DNA of 64,000 nt from Margaritispora aquatica. Taxonomy: Eukaryota; Ascomycota; Leotiomycetes; Helotiales; Discinellaceae. The stretch is from positions 1 through 64,000 of the forward strand of contig VJWN01000007.1 of NCBI GenBank assembly GCA_007644065.1, written 5' to 3'. This document shows positions 10,554 through 22,541 of the stretch, piece by piece (the first letter of the stretch is position 1; each line of letters begins with the position of its first letter). The position numbers were made by a program, and so were the translations under genes. Under the pieces are notes generated by a model. That model was not told the DNA's origin and did not search any database. It saw only the letters and a program-made list of their open reading frames with translations.

Positions 10554-11771
10554 CTAAGAAGCCTCCAAATAGCTTCCTGCCAGCCAAACAAGAGAACATC
10601 CTGCAATGGCCCACGCTCCAATTGCTTTCTTCCCCCACCATCTCTCATCAACTTCAACTTTTGCTGCTCTTATCTTTCGCGCGTGTTCCCCTATCACGGG
10701 TAAAGAAGAACTGGCATTCGCTGCAGCATCTGCAATGTCCGCTCTTTCTCGAAGCTCTGCAATCTTCTTGCCCAAAGCTAACAAATCCTCTTTCCACTCG
10801 GTGTCATTACCGCTATCCACTTCCACATTCTGCACATTGCCAAAGAAGTCCATCACCAACCTCTCCCTGCCACCCTGCTCACCGCCGGGGAAGAGATCCC
10901 ACCGTACACCTGGATGCGAGTGGATCTTTGATTCATCGTAGCTGTCAAACAAATCTGCGAGAGTCTGTTTGCTGCTGGGCTCGCGAACTTGTGTCTCAAG
11001 AAAGTCCAGATTGTAGTATGTGTATCTGTCGATGACTGCAACCCCAACATCGTTATCTGCATGGTGAGAGTAGGAGGACTGGTCGATCTCGGAGGAGCCG
11101 GTGGCAATGATGTTTGGAGAGTAGAATTTGCTGTACATGGTGTTGGCTTGACATGTATCGATCATGAATAGAAGTTCATGGTATCTATTTTTTTGTCAGT
11201 CCGACCATTATCAGTCATGAAAAGGACCCACGAACCTCTTCTTTTCCCACATTTGTTCGAAAGCATCTGCTAAATCAAATGCGCTAATCTCTTCGGCATC
11301 CTGAAATTTCAAGAACTCATTGCCTCCATGGCCAGTCATGTAAACCAAGATATTGCTGCGATCGTCCGTCAACAGTCTCTTACTTCTCGGCATCTCCTCC
11401 CCAACCCTATCGGTCAACAATCGAATGAAATTCTCCACGGTGACCTCATATCCTCTGTAATCTACCTCAATATTATCTCCGTAGAGGTCTACAGCACGGT
11501 CGGCATTACTATAAACGGTTCCTGGGAAGGCATTCCGAGGATTGCACGCCATATCATCTGGCAGCATCAAGATGATCTGCGAATCCGGAATGCCTAATCG
11601 CTTGACCGTTCGATAAAGGGAGAGAACATTTGCAAGGTGCCTGTAATTAAACCAAAATCGCGAAGTCGACACCAGGACCGCCCAGTTGCTGGTGTGCTCT
11701 GCACTAGCAGGAAAAGGTGCAAGTAACGATGCCAAAACCAGAGGCAATTGAAGGAGTGAATTGACCTTCAT
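10554..11771 (-). CDS. GPI8: GPI transamidase catalytic subunit Gpi8/PIG-K
   Basis: Exons 11236-11771 and 10554-11184 (51-base intron, GTTCGT..TAG) give 388 residues. Gpi8 is the cysteine protease of the ER GPI-anchor transamidase complex: it cuts the C-terminal signal from a proprotein and hands it to the lipid anchor. A signal peptide (residues 1-24) precedes [20 protein letters not shown], the near-invariant N-terminal block of C13 peptidases. Catalytic His148 lies in [10 protein letters not shown] and catalytic Cys190 in FMIDTCQA, the latter just after the splice. A C-terminal hydrophobic segment ([20 protein letters not shown]) is the expected membrane anchor. A longer upstream reading exists, but the ATG at 11771 directly starts the signal peptide. 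It is divergent from the histidine-phosphatase gene, with about 500 bases shared. Confidence 0.96.
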
Positions 11772-12281
11772 GACGAATTGCTGAGCGGCAAAAAAGAATG
11801 GATGTAATAGACAGGTTGAAGAAGAGAGAAGGTCAAGATATAAATCACGCCAAGAATCAGATGTAGGGTAAGGTTGGTAGCGGTGGTCTTCCACAATAGT
11901 CATCCAAAGCGATCTTGACAAGGCTTACAAATCAGGGACAACATGATACATCTTGGTTAGAAATGAGGCTCAAAATGTTGCCCACACCTGCTACAGGGAT
12001 CCAATGCACCAACTGTTTTAGGCTTCTCTAGGGTCGATCTTAGTGGATTTCTGCAGTCAAACGGAACCCTAGCTGCGTGGAATTATGGATTCTTCCCTTC
12101 TTATTGTTCCGTCACATGCGAATTGAAGGCGAATCATGATCTCCGCTTGAACCCGCATTATTGAAGTCTTTCTTTACTTTTGACTCTACCAAATCTTCAA
12201 GACCTTTCTTAACACCCAAATCTACCTCAGTAGTTGATCAAGACCCTCAACTCCTAACGTTATTCATCGCCGCCACATGTA
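11772..12281. other. Divergent promoter region of GPI8 and the histidine-phosphatase gene
   Basis: This 510-base interval separates two divergent start codons. A two-codon upstream ORF (ATG TAA at 12277) sits just before and partly overlaps the start at 12282. No TATA box is evident. Confidence 0.45.
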
Positions 12282-14305
12282 ATGGGTTGGCCACCAGCAG
12301 TCGTTATTGTCGTCAGGTTAGTAACCCCGCAGTGGCAGCTCCCACTCTCAACTCTCAACCTTGTACAAGTATTTCCGGAATAGAAGTGAGCTGAAGACAC
12401 CTCTGGATTCAGAACTAATGCTATCGCAGACATGGTGCAAGACTCGATGCAGCAGACAAACAGTGGCATCTTACTTCTCCTACACCATACGATCCTCCCT
12501 TAACATATGGTGGTTGGACACAATCAAGAGCCTTGGGAGCACGAATTGCAGGTATTCTACGAACTCGAGAGACTGATGACGAGATACCTACGACAAGCCC
12601 TTTGAATCCTTCCCACGGCGAGCACAGAAAGAGGCGGCATAAGGTCATCATACATACTTCACCGTTCCTGCGATGTGTTCAGACTTCTGTGGCCATCAGT
12701 GCAGGCTTGGCCCAGAATCCAGGACATCATCGAACGCCAGCACCTGCTTCACCAAATGTTAAGGCCCTACAGATGCACTCTTCCCCCAAGGTTCGACCTA
12801 CCCTCATGACCGGATCGCCACTCTTAGCACCGATCATAGAACCTACAAAAGCTGCCAAAGTGGGCAATAAACCATTAGAGCAGCCAGAGAATATCAAAAA
12901 ATCCACAATTCGTGTAGATGCGTTCCTCGGAGAATGGCTATCACCAGATTATTTTGAGCAAATCACGCCTCCGCCTAGTTCTATCATGATGGTCGCAGGA
13001 GCAAAGGCTGACTTGTTGAGGAGGGAAGATTACAGCAGCTTGATTCGAGATGTTAGTGGAGGTGCACCTTTGCAGGGATTTCCAGGAGGATGGGGTAGTC
13101 CAGTGGTTCAGGCAAAATTGGAAAAGGATGAAGAAGCTCTCTCCAATCTCTCGTCCCTCAGCCAAGCTCTCCCAAGGCGGGAACGTACAAGCAGCTTAAG
13201 CAGTGTTGGAAGTCATGGAAGTAGGCATCGTCAGAAGAGCCCCCACATTCCTGCACCAAACGCTGGAGAACATGGTGTTTATCAGCCTCCCATCCCAAGC
13301 TATGCCATCTCAACCTCCGATCCCATACCTTCTGGTTATGTTGCTCACTCGAGAGATGCTTGCGTTGACGTCGATTATCAATGGGATAGCATGAGGGAGC
13401 CACTCAATTGGGGTGATGGAGGAGAATACGGAGAGGAATGGAGCTCGATGCACAAGCGGTTTCGCAGGGGGCTACAAAATCTTGTGAACTGGTACAGCAC
13501 AAACGATGACCCAGGAAAAACATGCACGAAAACTCACAGCTTTGATGGAGCTTCACCTTCCATCTTGGAAGAGCAGCACGATGATGAAGATACTGACCTG
13601 GTAGTCATTTTGGTAACCCACGGGGCAGGATGCAACGCGTTGATTGGTGCTTTGACTCATCAACCTGTTTTATTGGATGTCGGAATTGCCTCGTTGACCA
13701 TGGCTGTACGAAATCCAACCCCACCAAACTCACCCACAGCAACCCCAGGTGCAACTCCCCATTCTCACTCGAGGGCTTCGTCTAGAACTCTTACGATCTC
13801 AGAGCAATATGAAGTCAAGCTGGTAGCGAACACGGAGCATCTCAGGACAAGCTCCACCACAACACCTCTGGCTTCAAGAGCGCCGTCTGTCACTGGTCTT
13901 GCCGCTTTTCGTGAGAGGTATGGTGGTGCAGCAATGGATAATTCAAATAAAGGACGTTCTCCTATCATTCCTGGCAGTTTTGGTAGCATTCGTCGCACCG
14001 CCAGTGTAGTCACTGGAGCCCCCCGAGGATATGTGCCTGCTCGACAGAGTTCGATTGGCTTGTGGTGTGCTTCGAGAGTTGATGATGACAACGAAGAAGC
14101 GACTGAAGACGAACCTGAGGATGAAATGATACTCAATTTTGGCGATGAGAGCAAAGAGAACTCTGCAGTCACCGAAAGTGAGCATCACGAGAACGACGAG
14201 GTTGCACCTTTGGGCTTGTGGGGCACACCACGACCTCCAGGGCAGGCTGAAAGGATGCGCGAGATTGCACCTAAGCGAAGATGGACTGTAAATGAAAGAA
14301 GCTAG
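12282..14305 (+). CDS. Histidine-phosphatase (phosphoglycerate-mutase-like) protein
   Basis: A tiny first exon, 12282-12316, is joined to 12430-14305 across a 113-base intron (GTTAGT..CGCAG). The product is 636 residues. The splice creates the catalytic R12-H13-G14 loop inside VVIVVRHGARLDAA. Without it the long open frame lacks the nucleophilic histidine. The fold continues with DPPLTYGGWTQSRALGARIAG and the HTSPFLRCVQTS block (the second Arg of the pocket). The second catalytic His is in VVILVTHGAGCNAL, some 350 residues later. The interval between and the C-terminal third are long, Ser/Pro-rich and probably disordered, which is typical of a fungal subgroup annotated as phosphoglycerate mutase family. 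The family removes phosphate from small molecules or proteins through a phospho-His intermediate. The substrate is not known. Confidence 0.88.
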
Positions 14306-15000
14306 AGGAAAGGGTCTAAGAAATGCACATAGGGACAGAATTTGATTTATGAGTCCGGACTTAAAAGCATCAGCAGGGAAAGTCTAGCGAGGGCGTTTGG
14401 CGAATTTGTCTGAGGATATGACTTTACCCAAGGGGAGAACATACTTTGTATGGTCCATTTATGCACTAGCTGATCTTGGTAAGGAGTATTCGAATCTGCA
14501 TGGCTTTGGTTTCATTTTTGGGGCGCTGGAAGCATAAAAGAGCCTCATTTCCAATATCCTATTTCGAGAATAAATTCTATTCCCCTCAGGCAAAGGATGC
14601 TTTATGTTTCCCGTTGCTATACTGTGCGATACAGTCAAAGTTGGCCAATAATAGGAGCTTATGCCCCTAAACCTACAATGCTTTTTAAGTACTACCTAGA
14701 ATCCAGTCTGAGTACTTGGATGATTAAATAATTTATCACATGTAAATTCAGGGCATTTTCTCGCTGCCCCTGCCAAGAAACTCGCATCCCTCATCCCGCA
14801 ATACGTCATACCCCCACCATAGATGTGACTTGAAGCTCAAGCACAACATCGAGGAGTTGAAGCTCGAACAAAATTTCAAACGAATGGTCAACCGGTACCA
14901 AGAAGCTGATAATGGTTTCTTACTCCACGAGTTTCTGTCTTCTAATTCTTGTTATCCAGTTTCCAACATTTTGTTCTGTCTGTTAAACTTCTACTTCACG
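14306..15000. other. Intergenic, 5' region of the flavin monooxygenase gene
   Basis: No gene is supported. An in-frame extension of the monooxygenase upstream to 14830 is possible but is not needed for the fold, so I treat it as leader. Confidence 0.45.
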
Positions 15001-16582
15001 ATGGAAAATCCTTTGCTTTATCCGTTCACATTCATCTATGAAGTAATTCAATGGCTTCTAGACCTCATATTATCACCAGCTCCACCTCCAACTGATGGAA
15101 ATCTTAGAAGGCCGAAAATCGCCATAATCGGAGCAGGACTAACGGGCGTAAGCGCTGCAGCTCACTGTGTTGGCCATGGATTTGATGTTCATATTTTCGA
15201 GGCTGGACCGAGAAAGCAATTGGGCGGCATATGGAGTGTGAGTGAAATAATTAATTTGCCTGATATTGCAAAAGCTAATGCTATCAAAGAGAGTCAATAA
15301 AACCTCTGGTCTTCAAATACACTCAATTATGTACCGATTTCATCCTTCTGTTCATTGGTCTGGGGGATATCCCAATCGTAATCAGATTGTATCACAGATT
15401 ACTGAGCTGTGGAAGAAATACGGCCTTGAATCCAAGACGACTTTCGATACTAGGGTCGAGAAGTTGTATCAAGACGACAATGGTAGATGGATCATCAACC
15501 ACACCTCTCTGGGCAGATTCGAGGGAGTGATTGTAGCTGTAGGAACATGCGGTGATGCCAAAATGCCTCACATCCCCGGCCAAGATATATTCAGAGGAGA
15601 GGTTTACCACTCATCCGACCTTACAGGAAAGCAAGCTAAAGGCAAATCGATGGTTGTTATTGGAGGTGGGGCATCTGCAGTTGAGGCACTTGAGTTTGCA
15701 GCGACAGAAGAGGCAGACAAAACGTATATTCTCGCTAGAAGTGACAAGTGGATTATCCCTAGAAATCCCATCGTCGATGTGCTTCTCTCCTTCAACATAT
15801 TCGGTGGGGAAACTTTCCTGTCCTGGATTCCGGAGCTATTGCTCAAGAAATTCTTCTATCGTGACCTGGAGGATCTGGCGCCAACTGAGAAAGGCCTATT
15901 CACTGGCACACCCATGGTCAACTCGAATGTCATGGAGAAGATTCGTTCTGGTCAAGCTGAGTGGCTGAGGGGTGACATCAAAAGATTCACTGAACATGGG
16001 ATCCTATTCAACGTTCGTGGCAAAGGGGTTCCAGCTGGTGGACCAGGAAGTGAGCGTGAGATCAAAGCAGACATCGTCGTGATGGCTACTGGATATGCTC
16101 GTCCAACTTTGAACTTTCTACCCGAGGACTCTTTTGGCGAGCCATACAACCCACCCAACTGGTACCTCCAAACCTTCCCACCCCAACACGTTTCCGTCTG
16201 TGCCAACAACTGCACCTATGTGAATGCCATTGGAAGTGTTGGGAATTGGCACATTGGAATCTATACACGGATTCTACTCATGTTTCTCTCTGATCCTCTC
16301 ACCCGACCAAGATCTTTCTGGATGAAGCGGTGGATCGACATGACTCGAACGCTTAAAAAGTTTGCACCAACCGGTGCATTTGATTTTTTCACGTATCTTG
16401 AGCTTATTTGGTGGTTCACATTCTGCATTGCCATCAACCCTTTCAGATGGAAGTGGGCACTCTTTGTGTTTTTCGGAATTGGAAAAGGCTTACCAAAAGC
16501 CATTGTGGAAAGAGAGGACAGACTTCGAAAGACGCTAGGCTACATAAATGGAGACACTTACGATGTAGGAAAAAGCTTTTGA
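15001..16582 (+). CDS. Flavin-containing monooxygenase
   Basis: Exons 15001-15237 and 15290-16582 (52-base intron GTGAGT..AAG with GCTAATG branch site) give 509 residues. The FAD-binding GxGxxG is IGAGLTG at about residues 43-49, followed by IFEAGPRKQLGGIWS, the end of exon 1. After the splice, RVNKTSGLQIHSIMYRF is the expected continuation. The FMO fingerprint FxGxxxH reads FRGEVYHSSDL. A second Rossmann motif for NADPH is VVIGGGASAVEA, and the ATG motif is VVMATGYARP. FMOs oxygenate soft nucleophiles (N, S) or carry out Baeyer-Villiger reactions. The substrate here is unknown. An N-terminal hydrophobic segment (PFTFIYEVIQWLLDLIL) and a C-terminal aromatic stretch suggest membrane association. 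No biosynthetic cluster surrounds it. Confidence 0.93.
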
Positions 16583-16806
16583 GGCTTGTATATGCCTTGC
16601 AAGCTCTTTTTCACATCATTTACACCTTCTCCGATGGACCGATGACTGAAACAGAATATAAATGTGGAGCAAAAGGGGATATATATCTATACTTAGCAAC
16701 AATGAAATCATCATCGAATTCAGTTGTTTGGTGTATTCTTTATATTGTTACGCAAATTCTTGGGTATTACCGTCGGTTGTCCCCATACAGCTCCATACCA
16801 GCACAT

Positions 16807-17916
16807 TTACCCTGAAGCTTTGGAATTCCGACCTCTGTCCCTTCTCACGCGATCCAAGGTCTTCATCCTCTTTTGTAATCCTTGACCCACCTCCAGTCCA
16901 CCACTCCCTCTGGGCCCATCTTCAGCTGGTCTTTTACGACTCTTTTCTAGTTGAGTTCTTGGCATGTCACCAGCTTTCCTCTTCGTCAAACGATCAATAC
17001 GATCAATACCCTCTCCCAAGCCTCTCCACTCCTCGCCACCATAGCCAGCATCTTTCTTGGGTCCCTTCTTCTTCCTGTCCTTCTTTGTCTCTTTCGGTAG
17101 ACGAACATAATTCCCTTCCTCGTATTCCTTTCTTTCCCTCTCTTCTTGCCTCTCCTTGTCACTCTTGCTTCTGCGTCCTCCGCTCACAATCGTAGATCCA
17201 ATACTTGGCTCTGCTAGTGGCGCAACTGAGAATTCAGTGTTGATAAATTCGTCCAAGGTAGCAGAGTGATTAGGTTTCTTGGCTTCCTTCTCGCGCGGCC
17301 CAGTGGTGGTGGGCATTGCAGTAGCTTGAATGCGAGGTGGTTTGTAGACTCCATCCTCTCTGCTTCTGGAGAATGAATCCTCTACAGCTGCAGGGCGTAC
17401 AAATGAAGCGGGATTGGGTCGATATTGGAGGTCATCGATTTCAGAAGCTTTCAGCGTGACACCATTGGTAGACTCTGCATCACTGCCTTCTTCGTCGGAG
17501 TCTCCATTTCCTTGCTCCGTGACTCTGCCCTTAGCTTTCGTTTTTGTCGCATCGTCTGCCCGCTTTGCCTCGTCTGCAGCCCGTAAGACCTTGTCAATTT
17601 GATACTTCAATCGGCTCTCCAATGGTCGCACCCCCTTCTCTAGGTATACTTGCAACCCAACCAGCTTGCTGACAACAGCTTGGTCTAACTCATCATCACT
17701 GTCTCTGAAACCGGATCTGTGATTTCGCAGCTTAAGAATTATGAGGAAGACCAGGTTTTGCAGATAGGAGAGAAATAGTTCATTCTTCACATCGAGGAGA
17801 GATATGCCATTTTGAGGAGGAATTGGAGCTTCAATTCTGGAAGTAGATTCCGACGCAGAGAATAACGCCTGTGTCAGAGTTTCTAATAGTGCGGAGAAAG
17901 AATTGGTGGTCGCCAT
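16807..17916 (-). CDS. Lcp5/neuroguidin-like Sas10-C1D family protein
   Basis: A single exon of 369 residues. The ATG at 17916 was chosen over an upstream in-frame one because it starts the conserved domain. Residues about 5-110 match the Sas10/Utp3/C1D domain: SLLDVKNELFLSYLQNLVFLIILKLRN, then VVSKLVGLQVYLEKGVRPLESRLKYQIDKVL. The middle is acidic, with DSDEEGSD-type casein-kinase sites. The C-terminal half is highly basic, with nuclear-localisation-type clusters (KKDRKKKGPKKD, LTKRKAG) and ends in RDRGRNSKASG. Yeast Lcp5 belongs to the SSU processome and is needed for early 18S rRNA cleavages. Neuroguidin is its animal relative. A nucleolar ribosome-biogenesis role is therefore likely by family. 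Confidence 0.88.
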   Translation of the reverse strand: MATTNSFSALLETLTQALFSASESTSRIEAPIPPQNGISLLDVKNELFLSYLQNLVFLIILKLRNHRSGFRDSDDELDQAVVSKLVGLQVYLEKGVRPLESRLKYQIDKVLRAADEAKRADDATKTKAKGRVTEQGNGDSDEEGSDAESTNGVTLKASEIDDLQYRPNPASFVRPAAVEDSFSRSREDGVYKPPRIQATAMPTTTGPREKEAKKPNHSATLDEFINTEFSVAPLAEPSIGSTIVSGGRRSKSDKERQEERERKEYEEGNYVRLPKETKKDRKKKGPKKDAGYGGEEWRGLGEGIDRIDRLTKRKAGDMPRTQLEKSRKRPAEDGPRGSGGLEVGQGLQKRMKTLDRVRRDRGRNSKASG

Positions 17917-18372
17917 GAGGGGTTGTATGATTGAGCTGATGGTGGTGGGTAAATTTTCGAAGGAAATAAAAAAGTTACAAGGCTGAAACCCCCGAGGAAT
18001 CCTAGTGATTGGCATGCACCGGTGAAACATAGCCCCGTCTCCGAACGTTTGTCCTGGACAGATCTTAAGGAGCAACCCTTCAATTATTGTCAGAACAAGG
18101 GATATCTTGATCAAGCATCACATTCAGCTTGGAGCTCTGTGCAACATCCTCGAGCTCTTTTACTCTTTTACTTGCCTGTAAGATCATTCAGGCCTGGTTT
18201 CTATCCTTGAAACTTGTAATGCCAGTCTAGTTCGAGGTGAAGTTGCAACTCGTAAGCTCTAGCTCCTTGCGACGCTCTGGAGGACAACTTCGCGTGTCCT
18301 CCCTGCGATGCGATTCGAAAAACATTCATTTATTAGACAGTTCTAATCCAGTTTTCAGACATCATATTCATC
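17917..18372. other. Divergent promoter region (Lcp5-like and TM9SF genes)
   Basis: 456 bases lie between two divergent start codons. No TATA box or strong motif was recognised. A long in-frame leader on the minus strand (to 18114) is interpreted as untranslated. Confidence 0.45.
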
Positions 18373-20375
18373 ATGCGTCTACGGGATCTATCACCATCTG
18401 CGGCATTGCTAGCCACCCTACTGGCAGCACCACAGCTTTCAACAGCTTTTTATCTCCCTGGTGTCGCGCCAACATCTTACAAACAAGAAGATCGAGTACC
18501 TCTCAACGTTAATCGCCTGACTCCAGTAGGCTCAAACCAGGATGGAACCCTGCGATCTGTCGTTTCTTTCGACTACTATCACCCAGCCTTCCACTTCTGC
18601 AGGCCGGAGGGAGGACCTCAGTATGTTTCGGAAAGCTTGGGCAGTATACTTTTTGGGGATCGAATAATGACTTCACCTTTCGAATTACAAATGGGAGTAA
18701 ACGAGACCTGTAAGAGGCTTTGCGAAACGAAGAAGTTTGATCAGAGCTCATCGCACTTCGTGAACCGCAGGATAGCACAAGGCTTTGCGCTCAATTGGCT
18801 GGTAGATGGGCTTCCTGCTGGACAATTGATCGAGGATGAAGTAACACAAACGAAATTTTACAGCCAGGGTTTTGCACTTGGAAGTAATGATCAGAAGGAT
18901 ATGCACCTGAACAACCATTACGATATTCTGATTGATTACCACGAGGTTTCAGCTGGACAATACCGTGTCGTGGGTGTTATTGTGCAACCAGAATCGAGAG
19001 CAGCAAATGCACAAGGGGCAGAAGGCGATGCGAACGCTGGACTTTGTGGAGTCAATGGTCCCAAAGTGACTCTGAACGAAGGCGCTGAGACTGAAGTGAC
19101 TTTCACTTACAGCGTTTATTGGCTTCCTTCTACCACAGCATGGGCCACTCGATGGGACAAATACCTTCATGTCTTTGACCCAAAGATTCACTGGTTTTCC
19201 CTTATCAATTCCGCTATTATTGTGGTTTTCTTGACCATCACCGTAGTATCGATCCTTCTTCGAGCTCTGCGAAAAGATATTGCAAGGTACAATCGTCTGG
19301 ATTCAATTAACCTCGATGACTTGTCTGGAACTTCTGCTGTTATCGAGGATGGGGTTCAGGAAGATTCCGGATGGAAATTGGTTCATGGCGACGTATTTCG
19401 CACACCCAGCTCGCCTCTAGTACTGAGTGTGTTCCTCGGAAACGGTGCTCAGTTGTTTGTTATGACAGGCTTCACCATTGCTTTCGCTCTGCTCGGATTC
19501 CTTTCCCCATCTAACCGTGGATCACTGGGAACGATTATGATCCTCCTGTACACTGTACTTGGATTCATTGGTGGATACACTTCTGCTCGTGTCTACAAGT
19601 CATTCGGTGGTGAGCGTTGGAAGCTCAACATTGCTCTGACTCCTCTGATGGTTCCGGGTATCGTCTTCGCTACTTTTTTCCTGCTTAACCTTTTCCTGTG
19701 GGCCAAAGCATCTTCTGGGGCAGTGCCGTTCACAACCATGCTTGTCATCGTTGGAATTTGGTTCTTGATCTCGGTACCACTGTCCTTTGCTGGTAGCTGG
19801 GTAGGATTCCGTCAACAACCTATTCCAGCTCCTGTTCGCACGAACCAAATTCCACGTCAGATCCCACCAAGCACGGCATATATGCGCCCTATCCCATCAA
19901 TGCTCCTTGTGGGTATCCTACCATTTGGTGCTATCTTCGTTGAACTGTACTTCATCATGTCGTCAATCTGGTTTAGCAAGGTCTATTATATGTTTGGCTT
20001 TTTATTTCTATGCTATGGTTTGATGATCATTACATGTGCAGCAGTGACCGTGTTGATGGTATACTTTCTCCTTTGCAGCGAGAACTATCACTGGCATTGG
20101 AGAGCATTCACAACAGCTGGTGCCTCTGCTTTTTATGTTTTTGCAAATGCTCTCATCTACTGGATGACCAAATTGCAACTTGGTGGGCTAGCAGGAAGTG
20201 TGCTCTATATTGGATATAGCGCCTTGATCTCCTTCCTATTCTTTATCCTGACAGGTACCTCCTCCCTTCTCCATCCGTGTACCTAAGACTTTACTAATTG
20301 AATATAGGATCAATCGGATTCTTCGCTAGCTGGGCTTTTGTGCAAAAGATATATGGGTCAATCAAGATAGACTGA
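18373..20375 (+). CDS. TM9SF/EMP70 nonaspanin
   Basis: Exons 18373-20254 and 20308-20375 (53-base intron GTACCT..TAG) give 649 residues. A signal peptide (to about residue 26, ending STAFYLPG) is followed by the family start FYLPGVAPTSY and a lumenal domain of about 250 residues with conserved Cys residues. The nine-membrane-segment block starts near residue 275. The short second exon supplies the last segment and the cytoplasmic end KIYGSIKID, which carries the KxD/E Golgi-retention signal of TM9 proteins. Without that exon the long open frame would end prematurely. TM9SF proteins work in Golgi/endosome sorting of membrane cargo; yeast Emp70/Tmn proteins also affect adhesion and metal balance. 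Length matches the family. Confidence 0.95.
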
Positions 20376-21375
20376 TCAAGCAGTGTCTTTCCACTTACCT
20401 AATGAAGAGCGACGATGAAAGAAATTCGAAAGGCAGGAGGACATCTGTACGATAGCTAGATATTCTCAGCATTTCTTAGCATGGGCGAGCTGGCGTCCAC
20501 CGGTTCGGTGTGTATGTTAGGATGATACAGAACGTTTCAGTGTTGCTCATGACAATGTCCTGAGCTCTATTTCCTTCTGTCTTGTGTGATCTTGCATTCG
20601 AACCAAACTCTGTGTTTCTAGGTTATCACAAAGACACTCTGTCACCTTTCTGTACTATGCCATTGTTAGTTTCTATAATTTTGATGTCAAGAATCGTGAA
20701 ACCATTTTCATTACAATGTAAGACTTGTCACTTGTCAACCTTTTGATCTCTACTGCAAGAGCATACTAATGTGAAATTGAGCTAAGTTTGATTTGTGATA
20801 CAAATCAATAAGATTCAACTTCAATCGCGGGGAATTCCTTGGTTATTTCAGGCTCAATCTGCTCCCCAGCCGGTAGTTCTGGCTGCAGGCTGTTACCCCT
20901 TTTCGTTTGCCACGTGCTGGGTTATGAAATTCGGCTAAAGTCCTCCCCTGCCTTCTTCCCCACAAACTCCAAGAGGAGACCTTGTTCCGAGCCGCATTTT
21001 CAAATTTCATTGAATACGACTCTGGTAAGCTAAGAACTGGAGCGTTCGTCCTTATATCCTTTCCTTATATTACCTATATCATAGAGATATATTGGCGAAT
21101 TTGTGGATGATGTACTCGGTACAGCGGGGATCGGAGAACATGCCTCCGCATATCATGCTAAGTTCCGTGAGGTTACACTAGATCAGATACTATTGTCTCG
21201 TCTATAGCATAACTGATCCAAAGACAATGATGACTTCCATGTGTCCGTCAGATCTTGTACATATAAAAACCTCCATGACGAATCTTGCTAGGCATTTTTC
21301 CCTCTTCATCATTCATGCTTCCTCTTCTCACCATTTGAACCTCAACATAAACATACGATAACTTCAATTATCATA
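20376..21375. other. Intergenic, promoter of the acetylxylan esterase gene
   Basis: 1 kb without a supported gene. The right end holds a TATA box and a pyrimidine-rich leader ahead of the esterase start. Confidence 0.5.
21262..21268 (+). promoter_or_regulatory. Probable TATA box of the CE5 esterase gene
   Basis: TATAAAA lies 108 bases before the start codon and is followed by a CT-rich leader, the usual layout of a strongly inducible secreted-enzyme gene in filamentous fungi. Confidence 0.55.
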
Positions 21376-22541
21376 ATGTTATTGCCTGCAGCGCTGTTTT
21401 TTCTACTTGGCCTTAGCGCCGCATCGCCCGTCGAGCTTCTCGAAGAGCGTCAGACAACTTGCCCGAGTGTACACATATTCGGGGCGCGCGAAACAACTGT
21501 GTCCCCAGGCTATGGAACGGCCGGCGTTGTCGTCAACCTCGTGCTTGCTGCATACTCTGGCTCAACCGCCGAAGCAATTGTCTACCCTGCTTGCGGCGGT
21601 CAAGCTTCGTGCGGAAGCATCAGTTATGCCAATTCCGTGCTCCAGGGAGTTGCAGCTGTAGCTTCCCAGGTTAATGCATACAATACCAAGTGTCCCAACA
21701 CCAAACTTGTCTTAGTCGGTTACTCTCAGGTATGTTCAAATCGTTATTGAGACATTCGCTACTGACATTCTTCAGGGCGGTCAAATTATGGACGACGCTT
21801 TCTGTGGAGGAGGTGATACTAATGAAGGGCTCACCAATACAGCTGTACAGATCCAGAGTTCTGCTGTGAACATGATAAAGGCGGCCATTTTTAGTAAGCT
21901 TCTCTCGCTGTTTGTACTGCCCAATTCTTAGTCTAAGTCGGATATTCTTTCACGGCTTTGTTCAATCACTAATCCGAAAGACGTCCCTGTGTGCTAACAA
22001 ATAATAGTGGGTGATCCTCGCTGGATCTATGGTCTTGCATATGAAGTTGGAACCTGCAGAGCCCAAGGTGTCAGTCCATTCTTTCTGTTCTATTTTTCGA
22101 AGTCCTGGCACTGACATAAAACAAGTTCGCACCACGTCCCGCTGGCTTCGTCTGTCCTTCTGCATCTAAGATTCAATCTTACTGCGATGCAGCCGATCCA
22201 TACTGCTGCACTGGATCTAGCTCTGCCACCCATCAAGGTTACGGAACCGAATATGGAGCTGTCGCTTTAACCTTCATTAAGAGTAAGCTCGATGCTACAT
22301 CTGGTGGAACAGGCTCAACACCTACGACTACCGCTGCTGGATCGACCCCCACTACCCCTACAACCGGTACTGTAAGTCATAACCTTCTTCCTGCAGCTTA
22401 ACTTTAGCCTGAACTAATGATCTCTAGTGCCAAGCAAAGTATGCCCAATGTGGAGGTCTTCAATGGACGGGTGGAAAGACCTGCTGTTCTGGGTCAACCT
22501 GCACCTATGGAGGAAATGCCTATTACTATCAATGCTTGTGA
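21376..22541 (+). CDS. Acetylxylan esterase (CE5) with C-terminal CBM1
   Basis: Five exons (21376-21729, 21776-21893, 22008-22069, 22126-22371, 22428-22541) encode 297 residues. A signal peptide (residues 1-17) and a short propeptide ending LEERQ come first. The catalytic domain follows the acetylxylan-esterase side of CE5: [20 protein letters not shown] and a nucleophile Ser in [11 protein letters not shown] that spans the first splice. Further blocks are [14 protein letters not shown] and the Asp/His region [18 protein letters not shown] Thr/Gly/Pro linker leads to a fungal CBM1: [29 protein letters not shown], encoded by its own exon, which suggests exon-wise module gain. The enzyme removes acetyl groups from xylan and is held on cellulose by the CBM1. 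A cutinase role is less likely given the ETTVSPGYG block and the CBM1. Confidence 0.93.

Noticed and set aside
10606..11035. Plus-strand frames antisense to Gpi8
   Set aside because: They are shadows of the strongly conserved Gpi8 coding exon.
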